From: Euryhalocaulis sp050486445
Lineage (GTDB): Bacteria > Pseudomonadota > Alphaproteobacteria > Caulobacterales > Maricaulaceae
Assembly: GCA_050486445.1 (NCBI GenBank)
Contig: JBJHDH010000010.1
Coordinates: forward strand, 1 to 64,000
DNA: 64,000 bases
Direction of reading: 5' to 3'
This document shows, in pieces, positions 32,141-40,476 of the stretch. A program made the translations under genes and the position numbers. The stretch's first letter is position 1; each line of letters starts with the position of its first letter. The notes beneath the pieces were generated by a model. The model made no database searches. It saw only the letters and a list, made by a program, of their open reading frames with translations, and was not told the origin of the DNA.

Positions 32141-32361
32141 GGTGATCCTCCCCTGCGCGTAGCGCGGGGAAAAAACCCGCACCTCAGATTTTCTTTCCCA
32201 ACCTCGGCCCTCATCCCGGATTAAATCCGGGGTTCGCCGAGGTAGCGCCTCAGCATGAGGGTTGAGGGTGGTAGAGGCGCCATGTTTGGGGGCGCACTCG
32301 CCCCCCTCCCGCCCCCGGATCAAGTCCGGGACGGCCCTCCCCCCGTAGGGGGGAGATTTCC
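32141..32361. repeat. Dispersed modular palindromic repeat, copy between ABC exporter and LysM genes
   Basis: Modules in this copy: CCTCCCCTGCGCGTAGCGCGGGG (in two parts) followed by CCGCACCTCAG; then CCTCATCCCGGATTAAATCCGGGG-type sequence, CTCAGCATGAGGG, and a C-rich end with GGCCCTCCCCCCGTAGGGGG and AGATTTCC. Orientation of the GATGAGG module is reversed relative to the 30005-30246 copy. No gene. Confidence 0.75.
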
Positions 32362-33294
32362 CTATTGCGCGTCCGGGACGGCGAAGACCTGGCCGGGATA
32401 GATCAGGTCCGGGTCGCGGATCTGCGCCGCGTTCGCCTCATAGATCACTGAATAGCGCATCCCTTCGCCATAGACGCGGCGGGCGATGCGCCACAGGCTG
32501 TTGCCCGGCTGCACAATCACCTGGCCGCCAGCCAGCGCATCGGCCGAGACACGCTCGAACGGCAGGCTGATGACCGCGGTCACCAGACCGTCCTCGATCA
32601 TGTCGATCTGGAGGTCGTATATTCCGGGCGGCAGCGTATCGTCGACGCGCAGCGTCCAGCGCCCGCCGGCGCCTGCCGTGGTCTCGCCCACCGCGTCGCC
32701 GCCAGCCAGCACCCGCACCGTGGCGCCCGGATTGGCCCGGCCCGAAAGGATCAGCACGCCCGCGTCGCCGTAATCGACGCTGTCCAGCGTCAGCGGTCCG
32801 GCGCCGATGCCATCCGTAGGCCCCTGAAGGACGCGGCTGGCCTGGCCGCGCTGGTCCAGCACGATCAGCGGCGCGCCGCTTTCAGGGATCGAGACCACCA
32901 CGCTCTGGGTCGAGGCCACGATCTGCCCGTCAGGCAAGATCATTTCCAGCGTCAGCTCACCGGCGCCGGGGGGCAGCGGATCGGTCAGCACGATGGACCA
33001 TTCACCGTTCGCGTCCGCCGCCGTCGTTGCGATCTCCACGCCGTTGAGCTTCAGCGAGACGGTGGCGCCCGGATCGGCGCGGCCCGCCGCCACCGTCACG
33101 CCGTTGGAATCGATGCGCACGATATCGAAGCTGGGATTGGGCGCGGCGGGGTCGCCCAGCGCCTCCACCGCCGGGGCCTCGGCCTCCGGCGTCAGGGCCG
33201 CCTCCCGCTCCGGCTCGCTTCCGGGGCGCAGCAGGAAGAACCAGGCCGCCGCCGCGACGGCCACGATCACGATCACCGCCAGAAGTCCGCGCAT
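32362..33294 (-). CDS. LysM-domain protein with Ig-like repeats
   Basis: A 310-residue membrane-anchored or secreted protein. The N-terminus is one hydrophobic helix (LLAVIVIVAVAAAAWFFLL), then a Pro/Glu/Ala-rich linker, two Ig-like bacterial domains with matching motifs (ADPGATVSLKLNG and ANPGATVRVLAGG; DANGEWSIVL and GAGGRWTLRV), and a C-terminal LysM domain (PGNSLWRIARRVYGEG, YPGQVFAVP) that binds peptidoglycan. The start at 33294 follows AGGGAGGCGGGAC. This architecture is widespread in alphaproteobacteria; the role in the envelope is not known. Confidence 0.88.
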   Translation of the reverse strand: MRGLLAVIVIVAVAAAAWFFLLRPGSEPEREAALTPEAEAPAVEALGDPAAPNPSFDIVRIDSNGVTVAAGRADPGATVSLKLNGVEIATTAADANGEWSIVLTDPLPPGAGELTLEMILPDGQIVASTQSVVVSIPESGAPLIVLDQRGQASRVLQGPTDGIGAGPLTLDSVDYGDAGVLILSGRANPGATVRVLAGGDAVGETTAGAGGRWTLRVDDTLPPGIYDLQIDMIEDGLVTAVISLPFERVSADALAGGQVIVQPGNSLWRIARRVYGEGMRYSVIYEANAAQIRDPDLIYPGQVFAVPDAQ

Positions 33295-33436
33295 GTCCCG
33301 CCTCCCTGTAACCCTGCAACCCTGCTTCCGCTCTCCGGGCCGCCCCGCGGCGCGGGCCGCTTGCATCAGACCCTCATCCTGGACGACCTTGCGACCAAAC
33401 TATGGCGATCCGCCAGCAGGAAGGAAACGGCGCATC

Positions 33437-34018
33437 ATGGCGACGCTCGGCTCAGTCTGCGTTTATTGCGGCTCCGCCAACACGGTCGCGCCCGCTTATG
33501 TGCATCTGGCCGAGGCGCTGGGCGAGGCGCTGGCCGCGCACGGCCTGCGCATGGTCTATGGCGGCGGCGGGATCGGCCTGATGGGCGCGGCGGCGCGCGC
33601 GGCGCACGAAGCTGGCGGCGATGTGCTGGGCGTTATCCCGGCCTTTCTGGTCCACAAGGAGCGCATGTACGACGCGGTGGAGCATCGCGTCGTCGAGACG
33701 ATGCACGAGCGCAAGCGCGTCATGTTCGAGGAGGCCGACGCCTTTATCGTTGCTCCTGGAGGAATAGGAACATTGGAAGAAGCGGTGGAGACGCTGTCCT
33801 GGATGCGGCTGGGCCTGCACAGAAAGCCGATGGCCTTCCTCTCCACGGACAATTACTGGGGCCCATTCTTCGATCTGGTGGATCATATCGTGGCCGGGGA
33901 TTTCAGCCCGGCCCAGTTTCGCGACCTCATTATCGACGCGCGCTCACCCGAAGAGGCGATCAGCGCGCTGGAAGCCAGCCTCGCCACCGCCGAGGAAGCC
34001 AGCAACATTCCGTATTAG
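33437..34018 (+). CDS. LOG family protein (TIGR00730), cytokinin riboside monophosphate phosphoribohydrolase-like
   Basis: A 193-residue LOG-family enzyme that hydrolyses nucleoside 5'-monophosphates to ribose 5-phosphate and free base. Signature elements are VCVYCGSANTV, MVYGGGGIGLMGAAARAA, GVIPAFL, MHERKRVMFEEADAFI and PGGIGTLEEAVETLSW, the last two forming the active site (Arg, and PGGxGTxxE). Length is normal. It is divergent from the LysM gene; the two starts are 142 nt apart. A bacterial role in purine salvage or regulation is likely; cytokinin production is known only in some hosts. Confidence 0.93.
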   Translation: MATLGSVCVYCGSANTVAPAYVHLAEALGEALAAHGLRMVYGGGGIGLMGAAARAAHEAGGDVLGVIPAFLVHKERMYDAVEHRVVETMHERKRVMFEEADAFIVAPGGIGTLEEAVETLSWMRLGLHRKPMAFLSTDNYWGPFFDLVDHIVAGDFSPAQFRDLIIDARSPEEAISALEASLATAEEASNIPY

Positions 34019-34068
34019 GGTCCGGATCCTGGAGGTGATCGCTCCGGCGCCTTCAGGGCGCGCCCCGG

Positions 34069-34485
34069 CTATGAGGAGGCGGCGCGGCGGTCTTGCATGC
34101 TCCTGACAGCGTTGTCGGCGGCCCTATGGGCGGGGCCCCCGGACAGGCGGTAAGAGCCGGGAAGCGTGAAATACAGACAACCGTCCACGATCTTCCATTC
34201 GCACTCTTTCGGGGGATGAGACGTCTGCGCGCGAAGTTTCGTAACCCGGACAACCAGAGATCGTGTGCTGGCCGGCTGAGAGAGGCGAAAGCCCTCCGGA
34301 CTGGGAACACCGCGCATGGTAAGGCCGTCAACCGCAAGGGCGATGTGGTCGCCCTTGGCGAGATCGAGCTCCTCGCACACATCGGGGCCAAGATAGATGT
34401 TCGCCCCCCATTTTCCCGTGGAGATGCGGACGCCGAGCTTCGGGTCCGGGCCATAGCGATGGTTGAGATGAATCATTGAATCCAT
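34069..34485 (-). CDS. Hypothetical protein
   Basis: A 138-residue protein I do not recognise. Composition and codon use look coding: MIHLNHRYGPDPKLGVRIST opens it, then WGANIYLGPDVCEELDLAKGD, a beta-rich stretch LVVRVTKLRAQ and a basic, Arg-rich C-terminus. The ISTGKWGANIYLGPDV ... KGDHIALAVDG segment is faintly AbrB-like in rhythm, but not enough to assign. It could start at Met1 (34485) or at the Met four codons on. It sits beside an AT-rich stretch unlike the rest of the window, which may mean horizontal origin. Confidence 0.55.
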   Translation of the reverse strand: MDSMIHLNHRYGPDPKLGVRISTGKWGANIYLGPDVCEELDLAKGDHIALAVDGLTMRGVPSPEGFRLSQPASTRSLVVRVTKLRAQTSHPPKECEWKIVDGCLYFTLPGSYRLSGGPAHRAADNAVRSMQDRRAASS

Positions 34486-35058
34486 TGGGTTAGGCCCCTC
34501 TGAGGTTTTTGACGGCCCGGATGGCGGCCGTGTCCTGCGGGAGATTGCTGAAGCGCCCGGGTCACAGGCAGCTTCCGACCCAGTCCGGCATGGTTACTGT
34601 TATGTGCATATACTATTGCATGCATTGTTCTTACGCACCGAAATGGACCTGACCGAAAGAACATGGCCACAGCGAAGCGCCGCGCGGCCATCCCATACGC
34701 CATTATGGATCCTTCCGGACGAGAATCTCTACCCAATTATTGTATGGCTGGACTCATCATTTTTCCAGAACTATTTCATAATTTAATTCATAATACGATT
34801 ATGTATTCAAAGTATTCCATATAAGCTTTGTGTAATCTTACTGTAGGGGTTGTGTAATCTTTCTCTCTCCCCAACGCTGCCGGGTCTCGGCGGGCGTCAG
34901 ACGCGCGGAACATGCGCGGTTTGCTCATGAAATCTTTCATATTTTTCCATATCGGCTCTATTCAGAACGCATCGCATCCTTAAGGGTGCGGGAATATCGG
35001 GAGATAACACGGCCAAAACGGCTCTCACGACGGAGGGAGCAATCCGCCATGTTGGGGC
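34486..35058. other. AT-rich non-coding stretch with palindromes and spaced repeats
   Basis: No gene is supported in this 573-nt gap. From about 34700 to 34865 the base composition drops sharply from the window's high GC. It holds CATAAT at 34777-34782 and a palindrome CATAATACGATTATG (34789-34803), and an exact 11-nt direct repeat TGTGTAATCTT at 34829-34839 and 34851-34861 (22 bp apart). These could be operators for the XRE-type regulator encoded at 35059, or belong to the hypothetical gene on the other side. Confidence 0.6.
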
Positions 35059-35427
35059 ATGGAGAAGAAGCGCGCATACAACGCCGCCCGTCCGGGCGTG
35101 CGCAATCGCATCCGCGAGCATCGCATCGCCGCCGGCATATCCATCGAGGAACTGGCCGAACGTGTGGGCGTCAGCCCCGGCGCCGTGCAGCGCAAGGAAA
35201 CCGGCCTGCGCAGCGTGACGGTGGACGAGCTGGATGTCTTCGCAGAGGCGCTGAATGTGGCGCCCGCCGATCTGGTGCCCGGCGGCATGGGCCTGACGCC
35301 GGAGGAAGAGGCGCTGCTGCGCGCGATGCGCACCATGCCGGAGCGAGACAAGCGGGCTGTTCTGACCCTGGCCGAGGGCCTGACCGAGTTCACGCACCGC
35401 CCGCCGGCCAGTCCGCCCCGGCGCTGA
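35059..35427 (+). CDS. XRE-family helix-turn-helix transcriptional regulator
   Basis: A 122-residue regulator with an XRE/Cro-type helix-turn-helix at about residues 12-68 (VRNRIREHRIAAGISIEELAERVGVS, quoted in part as ISIEELAERVGVSPGAV, then QRKETGLRSVTVDEL). The C-terminal part (LTPEEEALLRAMRTMPERDK) is a short helical extension often used for dimerisation. No ribosome binding site stands out. It ends in a clear terminator, so it is a single-gene unit. The unusual AT-rich upstream region with palindromes may be its control region. Confidence 0.85.
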   Translation: MEKKRAYNAARPGVRNRIREHRIAAGISIEELAERVGVSPGAVQRKETGLRSVTVDELDVFAEALNVAPADLVPGGMGLTPEEEALLRAMRTMPERDKRAVLTLAEGLTEFTHRPPASPPRR

Positions 35428-35433
35428 TCGGGA

Positions 35434-35469
35434 GCCGGCTGGAGTACAGACTCCATTTTGGCTTTTTTT
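35434..35469 (+). terminator. Rho-independent terminator of the XRE gene
   Basis: Inner stem GGAGT-ACAG-ACTCC (35441-35454) and an outer GCCGG / TTGGC stem (35434-35438 with 35458-35462, two G-U pairs) are followed by seven T (35463-35469), just after the XRE stop. Confidence 0.75.
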
Positions 35470-35607
35470 CACGCTCTCTTATGAAATTTGCCGTAATGGC
35501 TATATTTGTGGCGGCGCGCGCCGCACCGTGCGCCGCCGCCGGCCTTCAGGGAGAGGGAGGCCACCTTACCGCCCGGGGCTGGCCGGAACCCCACCGGCCG
35601 GCCCCGG

Positions 35608-35832
35608 CTATGTTTCGGGCATGTTTTCAGGCGTTCCTGGCCGCGCCCAGAGAAAGACATCCTCGATCCTGAGATCGAAGATGTCTGCGAAGGCAAAGGC
35701 CAGCGGCAAAGACGGGTCGTATTTCCCGGTCTCGATGGAGTTCACCGTCTGGCGCGAGACGCCGAGCCGCTCAGCCAGGTCCGCCTGGCTCCAGTCGCGT
35801 TCGGCGCGCAGGACTTTCAGCCGGTTCTTCAC
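35608..35832 (-). CDS. Small Cro-like helix-turn-helix regulator
   Basis: A 74-residue stand-alone XRE domain: NRLKVLRAERDWSQADLAER, LGVSRQTVNSIETGKYDPSL, then LAFAFADIFDLRIEDVF. This is the YgzD/YozG-type layout usually paired with a small membrane protein. The start overlaps the stop of the membrane-protein gene as ATGA, so the two are translated together. It probably regulates its own three-gene operon through the TTTGAC-type sites at 37147-37206; this is inference. Confidence 0.88.
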   Translation of the reverse strand: MKNRLKVLRAERDWSQADLAERLGVSRQTVNSIETGKYDPSLPLAFAFADIFDLRIEDVFLWARPGTPENMPET

Positions 35833-36248
35833 GAATAGCGCCGCTTTACAAAGATCATCGCCACGCCCCAGACGCCGATCAGCGCCGGCATGACCCAGAG
35901 CAGCGGAACGGGTACGCCGGCCCCCATCACCGCCAGAACCCAGCCCAGCGCGAAACTGCCCAGCCCAACAACCAGCGCAGCGATCACCATCGCCTCGGAC
36001 ACCACGCGCCGCTGCAACTCATCCATCCGCCAGAACTGGCGCAGGAACGCCCATAAAGCGAGAAGCGTCGGGATGACCGGGATCATGGCGATGGCCAGCG
36101 CCTGCGCGCCCTGTGGCTCAAGACGGTCTTCAAGGATCACGGTCAGCGGCACGGACACCGAATAGAGCAGCATCGCCCCGCCGAACTCGATGAAATAGCG
36201 GCGCCAAGGGCGCCAGACCGGCCTGTGCTCTCCTGCGTCCCGCGCCAT
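35829..36248 (-). CDS. Four-helix membrane protein, partner of the Cro-like regulator
   Basis: A 139-residue inner-membrane protein with four hydrophobic segments (FGGAMLLYSVSVPLTVIL, ALAIAMIPVIPTLLALWAFL, VVSEAMVIAALVVGLGSFALG, LLWVMPALIGVWGVAMIFV). A charged LRQFWRMDELQRRVVSEAM loop links helices two and three; the same MDELQRR pattern occurs in other membrane partners of YgzD-type regulators. The start shares one base with the stop of the upstream hydrolase gene (TAATG). Function unknown; it may modulate the regulator. Confidence 0.8.
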   Translation of the reverse strand: MARDAGEHRPVWRPWRRYFIEFGGAMLLYSVSVPLTVILEDRLEPQGAQALAIAMIPVIPTLLALWAFLRQFWRMDELQRRVVSEAMVIAALVVGLGSFALGWVLAVMGAGVPVPLLWVMPALIGVWGVAMIFVKRRYS

Positions 36249-37135
36249 TATCCGCCCTCCAGAAACGCGGCCAGCGCAGACAGGAAGGCGTCGTGCCGGT
36301 CGTGCATGATGAAATGATATGAGTCGTCGATCAGCGTCACGCGCGCATCGGGCGAGGAGGCGTATTGGCTGCGATAGAGGTTTTCCAGCAGATCGCGGCG
36401 CACCCCCATCGCGGGATCGAACGCCACAAGCACGAGAATGGCCGCGCGCACATCCGGCAGCACGCCGCGAAAATCGCCGCCCGCGACATCTGCGAAGCCG
36501 CGCGTGATCGTCGCGCGGTCAGAAGCGTCCGACCATTGCTTCAGCGTGGCGACAAACTCCGGATCCTTTGAATAGATCGCCAGCCCGGCGGCCTGCTGCG
36601 CGTGGAAAATCTCTTCCGGCAGAGCCGAGAGCTGCGCGCGGGCGGTCTCAGCGAAGTCTGCCGCCTGTTCCGGCGTAACGCCCGGCTGAACCAGCCCGGC
36701 ATAAAAGGGCGCGGAGTCCACCGCGACGACCTGGCTGACACGTTCCGGCGCCAGCGCCCCGGCCTGCAACGCCACCTGCGCACCCAGGCTGTGGCCGACC
36801 AGCGCGACGTTGCGCGCGTCCTCCGCCCCCAGCATGTCCGCGAGCGCCCGTGCCGCGCCTGCGATAAGCGGCGCATCGTCTTCGCGCGGCGGAACGCCGG
36901 CGAACCCGGCCAGCGTCAGCACACGCACGTCGTAAGCCGTCAGCGCCGCCGCCGTCTCCGCCCAGACATCGCCGGACGAAGCCAGGCCGGGGATCAGCAC
37001 AACCATGCGCCCGTCCGGGTCGCCACTGCGCGTCTCAACAAAAGCCGGCGGCCCCTGCCCCCAGGCGGCGCTCGCCGCCAGCGCCCCCACAGCCATTACC
37101 CAGCCGCCCAGCGCGCCCTTTATCCATCGCCGCAC
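36248..37135 (-). CDS. Exported alpha/beta hydrolase
   Basis: A 295-residue alpha/beta-hydrolase with an N-terminal signal sequence (GALGGWVMAVGALAASAAWG). The oxyanion region VVLIPGLASSGDVW, the nucleophile elbow GHSLGA (Ser116) and a late histidine (SYHFIMHD) give a plausible catalytic triad. Substrate unknown. It starts with GTG, preceded by GGAGGGC, and is the first gene of a tightly overlapped operon with the membrane protein and the Cro-like regulator, which suggests regulated expression on exposure to its substrate. Confidence 0.85.
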   Translation of the reverse strand: MRRWIKGALGGWVMAVGALAASAAWGQGPPAFVETRSGDPDGRMVVLIPGLASSGDVWAETAAALTAYDVRVLTLAGFAGVPPREDDAPLIAGAARALADMLGAEDARNVALVGHSLGAQVALQAGALAPERVSQVVAVDSAPFYAGLVQPGVTPEQAADFAETARAQLSALPEEIFHAQQAAGLAIYSKDPEFVATLKQWSDASDRATITRGFADVAGGDFRGVLPDVRAAILVLVAFDPAMGVRRDLLENLYRSQYASSPDARVTLIDDSYHFIMHDRHDAFLSALAAFLEGG

Positions 37136-37146
37136 ATCGCCCTCCA

Positions 37147-37206
37147 GTCAAATACCCAAGACTAATAGTCAAAGCTATTTGACATGGATGGGCGGCAAAT
37201 GTCAAG
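37147..37206 (-). promoter_or_regulatory. Promoter with overlapping operator for the hydrolase-membrane-regulator operon
   Basis: On the minus strand, TTGACA (37200-37205) and TCAAAT (37177-37182) are separated by exactly 17 nt. The -10 lies within a perfect inverted repeat GTCAAA-GCTA-TTTGAC (37168-37183), and a further GTCAAA half-site is at 37147-37152, 21 bp from the previous one. A repressor bound here would block the promoter, consistent with autoregulation by the Cro-like protein. Confidence 0.6.
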
Positions 37207-37258
37207 CACCCGCGACTTTAAGTCCAGAATCTTTGTCAGAGCGCCAGAATGAGCCGGC

Positions 37259-38596
37259 TCAGGCGGGCTCGCCGCGCAGGCGCTTTTCGGCTTTGGCGCG
37301 GCCGATCAGGGGCAGGAGCGCATCCATTTCCGGACCGCGAGGCTGGCCGGTCAAAGCCAGGCGCAGAGGCAGGAACAGGTCGCGGCCCTTGCGCCCCGTC
37401 GCGGCCTTGATGGCGCCGGTCCATTCGCCCCAGCTCCCGGCGGTGAGGTCGCCTTCGGGCAGTAATTCGAGCGCCTGCGCGGCGAAGGCCGCATCGTCAA
37501 TTTGCGGCTCGATGGCGCCGTCGATCACGTCGCGCCACAGACGCGCATCGGTCAGCGTTTCCAGATTGGCGCGCACCGCGTCCCAGAACGCCGCGCCCTG
37601 TGTCACGCCGATATCCGCCAGCCGGTCCGCCACGTCTTCATAGGGCGTTTCGTGCAGGATGCGGGCGTTCAGCGCGCGTAGCTCCGCCGGATCGAAGCGC
37701 GCCGGCGCGCGGCCGATTCTGCCAAAATCGAATCCTGCGATGAGCGGCGCCAGATCGCGGAACGGCTCCACCGGGTCGGATGTGCCAAGGCGCGCGAGCA
37801 GCGAGCAGATCGCCATCGGTTCAATCCCCTCTTCGCGCAGATCATTGACGGCCAGCACGCCCAACCGCTTTGACAGCTTGCCGCCATCGCTGCCGACCAG
37901 CAGCGGCGCATGAGCGAAGCCCGGCGGCGTGGCGCCCAGTGCGCGGAAAATCTCGATCTGCGCAGCGGAATTGGTCACATGGTCCTCGCCGCGCACGATA
38001 TGGGTGATGGCGAGCTCGATATCGTCCACCACCGAGGGCAGCGTGTAGAGATAGGAGCCGTCTTCGCGGATCAGGATCGGGTCGGAGAGGGAGGATGTCT
38101 CCACGCCCTGGCGGCCGCGCACCAGATCGTCCCATTCCACGGTGTTGTGCGACAGGCGGAAGCGCCAGTGCGGCTTGCGCCCCTCAGCCTCAAGCTTCGC
38201 ATGATCCGCGTCCGTCAGGTCCAGCGCGGCGCGGTTATAGACCGGCGGCAGGCCCTGCGCCCGGCGTAGCTTGCGCTGGCGGTCCAGCTCCTCCTCCGTC
38301 TCGTATGCCGGATAGAGCAGGCCCGCCTCGCGCAGGCATTGCGCGGCGGCGTCATAACGGTCGAAGCGGCCCGACTGGTTGATTTTCTCGTCCCAGTCCA
38401 GGCCGAGCCAGCGCAGGTCGTCCTCGATCCCCTGCTCGTATTCCTTTGTGCTGCGCTCCAGATCGGTGTCGTCGATGCGCAGCAGGAACACGCCGCCGGC
38501 GCGGCGTGCGAACAGCACGTTTTGCAACGCCGTGCGCACATTGCCGACATGCAGCCGCCCGGTCGGGCTGGGGGCGAAGCGGACTTTGACGGTCAT
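37259..38596 (-). CDS. gltX: Glutamate--tRNA ligase
   Basis: A 445-residue class Ib glutamyl-tRNA synthetase with FAPSPTGRLHVGNVRTAL (HIGH motif as HVGN), RIDDTDLERSTKEY, YNRAALDLTDAD, HIVRGEDHVTN and the KLSKR loop near residue 240. The anticodon-binding helical domain follows. Alphaproteobacteria often carry two GltX paralogs, one charging tRNA-Gln for amidation; which type this is cannot be fixed by eye. It stands 84 nt from the next gene on its strand. Confidence 0.94.
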   Translation of the reverse strand: MTVKVRFAPSPTGRLHVGNVRTALQNVLFARRAGGVFLLRIDDTDLERSTKEYEQGIEDDLRWLGLDWDEKINQSGRFDRYDAAAQCLREAGLLYPAYETEEELDRQRKLRRAQGLPPVYNRAALDLTDADHAKLEAEGRKPHWRFRLSHNTVEWDDLVRGRQGVETSSLSDPILIREDGSYLYTLPSVVDDIELAITHIVRGEDHVTNSAAQIEIFRALGATPPGFAHAPLLVGSDGGKLSKRLGVLAVNDLREEGIEPMAICSLLARLGTSDPVEPFRDLAPLIAGFDFGRIGRAPARFDPAELRALNARILHETPYEDVADRLADIGVTQGAAFWDAVRANLETLTDARLWRDVIDGAIEPQIDDAAFAAQALELLPEGDLTAGSWGEWTGAIKAATGRKGRDLFLPLRLALTGQPRGPEMDALLPLIGRAKAEKRLRGEPA

Positions 38597-38680
38597 CTGG
38601 AAGCGCCTGTCTGGAAAGGAGAGCAGGCTCTAGCGCGCCCGCCGCGCCCCCTCAAGCGCGGCGGCGGAAAGAGGGTCGGC

Positions 38681-39604
38681 TCAGCGCAGCCCGGCGGCGT
38701 ATTCGATCATCTCCGCCACGGCCACGGCGGCGGCGGCCTCGCGCCCCGGCGCCATGGCCGGCGCGCCATCCAGCACCGAGGCGATGAAAGCGGCGATATT
38801 GGCGGCCAGTGGATCCTTCGCATCGGGATGCGCGCCAAAAGCAGGATCGAACGGATAGGAGTCGGTATTGGCGTTCAGCGTCCGCGCAGCCCAATCGATC
38901 AGCACCGCGCCGCCGCCCTCCCATTCCACATTGGCGTCACGGATCGTTTCTCCCGCGCGCCGGCCAGCGGCGAGGATCGCGTCCGACCCGTTCGGAAAAC
39001 CAAGATGGGCCGCCATGGTATCGGCATCGCCTTCGACCTTCAGGATTGCCGGCGTGGCGCGCTGGAGACGCAATACCAAGTCGATGTCATGCACCATCAG
39101 ATCCATCACGACCGAGACATCCGTTCCCCGTTCCTGCGGCGGGCTGTAGCGGCGGGCCATCAGCCGGCGCGGGGGCGGCGCGGCGAACAGGCCCGCGGCG
39201 CGCGCGGCGAACCGCTCCTGATGCCCGGCGTGCAGTTGCAGACGGCCGCGCTCGGCCGCCTGAACCAGCGCCAGCGCCGAGGCGGCGCCGCTGGCCAGAG
39301 GTTTTTCCACAAGCACATGGCGGGACGCGGCCAGCGCGGCGGACGCCTGTTCCGCATGGGCGACGGCGGGAGAACAGATGCTGACCGCCTCGCATTCGGC
39401 CAGCAAATCCTCCAGCCGGTCAAAGGCGCGGGCGCCGTCATGTCTGGCGGCCAGCGCGGCGGCGCGCTCAGGGTTGCGGTCATAGACCCCGATTAGCCGG
39501 GTGCGGGGATGGGCGGCGTATTTGGCGGCATGAAACCCGCCGAAAACCCCGGCGCCAACCACGCCGCAGGCCAGGATGCGTGAGTTGTCCACAGTATCAG
39601 TCAC
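38681..39604 (-). CDS. Gfo/Idh/MocA family oxidoreductase
   Basis: A 307-residue NAD(P)-dependent oxidoreductase. The Rossmann fold begins CGVVGAGVFGGFHAAKY, followed by LAECEAVSICSPAVAHA and the family motif VLVEKPLASG (EKP, with the catalytic-region Lys). A VVMDLMVHDIDLVLRL segment carries the substrate-binding HDID histidine and aspartate. The substrate is unknown. I place the start at the GTG at 39604 (VTDTVDNS), since the sequence upstream in frame looks untranslated; a start a few codons later is possible. The gltX gene follows 84 nt downstream on the same strand. Confidence 0.85.
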   Translation of the reverse strand: MTDTVDNSRILACGVVGAGVFGGFHAAKYAAHPRTRLIGVYDRNPERAAALAARHDGARAFDRLEDLLAECEAVSICSPAVAHAEQASAALAASRHVLVEKPLASGAASALALVQAAERGRLQLHAGHQERFAARAAGLFAAPPPRRLMARRYSPPQERGTDVSVVMDLMVHDIDLVLRLQRATPAILKVEGDADTMAAHLGFPNGSDAILAAGRRAGETIRDANVEWEGGGAVLIDWAARTLNANTDSYPFDPAFGAHPDAKDPLAANIAAFIASVLDGAPAMAPGREAAAAVAVAEMIEYAAGLR

Positions 39605-39991
39605 AGAATACCCACAGGCTTGTCCCCCGATGTCACGGGGCTGACATATTGGAGCGCCGCCGACGGAACGCCGCTTTGGCAAAGACAGGGGGCGGGAATT
39701 GGCCCGCCGGAGCGGGGATGTCCAGCCCGTCCAAACGGCGATTCGAGCCTGAATCCACCGAAAACCGGACCAGACGGACGAAAATCCACTGTTTAGGCGG
39801 CGCCGGCGCAGCCGGGACAGCCGCAGGTTAAGCCATTGTAAGGTTGAGGCTTAATTCCGGCGTCCGGACCGGAATGCACGGTTTTTCAAGGGATTCACCG
39901 ATTTTTTCCCTTGCCGCCCCCCGGTGGAATCATAGCAATATGGCTCGATTGCCCCCGTTCGGGGCGCCCACCATCCGATCCGGGGGGAACC
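39605..39991. promoter_or_regulatory. Control region between the oxidoreductase and HU genes
   Basis: 387 nt with no gene. Two inverted repeats lie in the middle: TTAAGCC (39828-39834) with GGCTTAA (39848-39854), and ATTCCGG (39854-39860) with CCGGAAT (39869-39875). A half-match to a CtrA box occurs at 39828 (TTAAGCCATTGTAAG). The HU gene is preceded by CGGGGGGAAC as ribosome binding site. The actual promoter is not clear; TTGCCG at about 39911 is a weak -35. Confidence 0.4.
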
Positions 39992-40258
39992 ATGAATAAA
40001 GCAGAACTCGTCAAGGCCGTCGCTGAGGAGGCCGGGCTGAGCCAGACAGACGCCGGCCGCGCCGTAGATGCGGTCATCGACACGGTCACCAAGCAGCTCA
40101 AGCGGGGCGATTCCGTCGCCATCGCGGGTTTCGGCACGTTCGCGGTCAAAGACCGCAAGGCGCGCGAAGGCCGCAATCCGCGCACGGGCGAAACCGTCAA
40201 GATTCCGGCCAAGAAATCGGGGGCCTTCAAGGCCGGCTCCAAGCTGAAAGACCTCTAG
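39992..40258 (+). CDS. hup: DNA-binding protein HU
   Basis: An 88-residue HU-family nucleoid protein. It opens MNKAELVKAVAEEAGLSQTD and has the arm FGTFAVKDRKAREGRNPRTG with the DNA-intercalating proline in RNPRTGE, and ends VKIPAKKSGAFKAGSKLKD. It bends and compacts DNA as a dimer. The start at 39992 fits the family exactly. A terminator follows 50 nt after the stop, so it is a single-gene unit. Confidence 0.97.
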   Translation: MNKAELVKAVAEEAGLSQTDAGRAVDAVIDTVTKQLKRGDSVAIAGFGTFAVKDRKAREGRNPRTGETVKIPAKKSGAFKAGSKLKDL

Positions 40259-40307
40259 ACGGTCCGCCGCCGCCCATGGGGCGGCTGGATCAGCAAAAAA
40301 CTGGAAA

Positions 40308-40333
40308 GGCCGGGCCCTGCGCCCGGCCTTTTT
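40308..40333 (+). terminator. Rho-independent terminator of the HU gene
   Basis: Perfect 8-bp stem GGCCGGGC (40308-40315), loop CCTGC, GCCCGGCC (40321-40328), followed by TTTTTC. Confidence 0.9.
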
Positions 40334-40476
40334 CGTTACAGGCCTATTCATGGTTTAGAGCTATCCTGGCGCAGGCTCGGCGCGGTCACGGCTGTTCCCA
40401 ATGAACCGATTCACAAATCTGCGCGCAGGCTTATTCCATGCTTGCCCTGCGGGCCGTCCCGATTAGGCTCCCGCGA

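Noticed and set aside
34473..34786. Short frames on both strands in the AT-rich gap
   Set aside because: No ribosome binding site, no recognisable sequence and unlikely composition.
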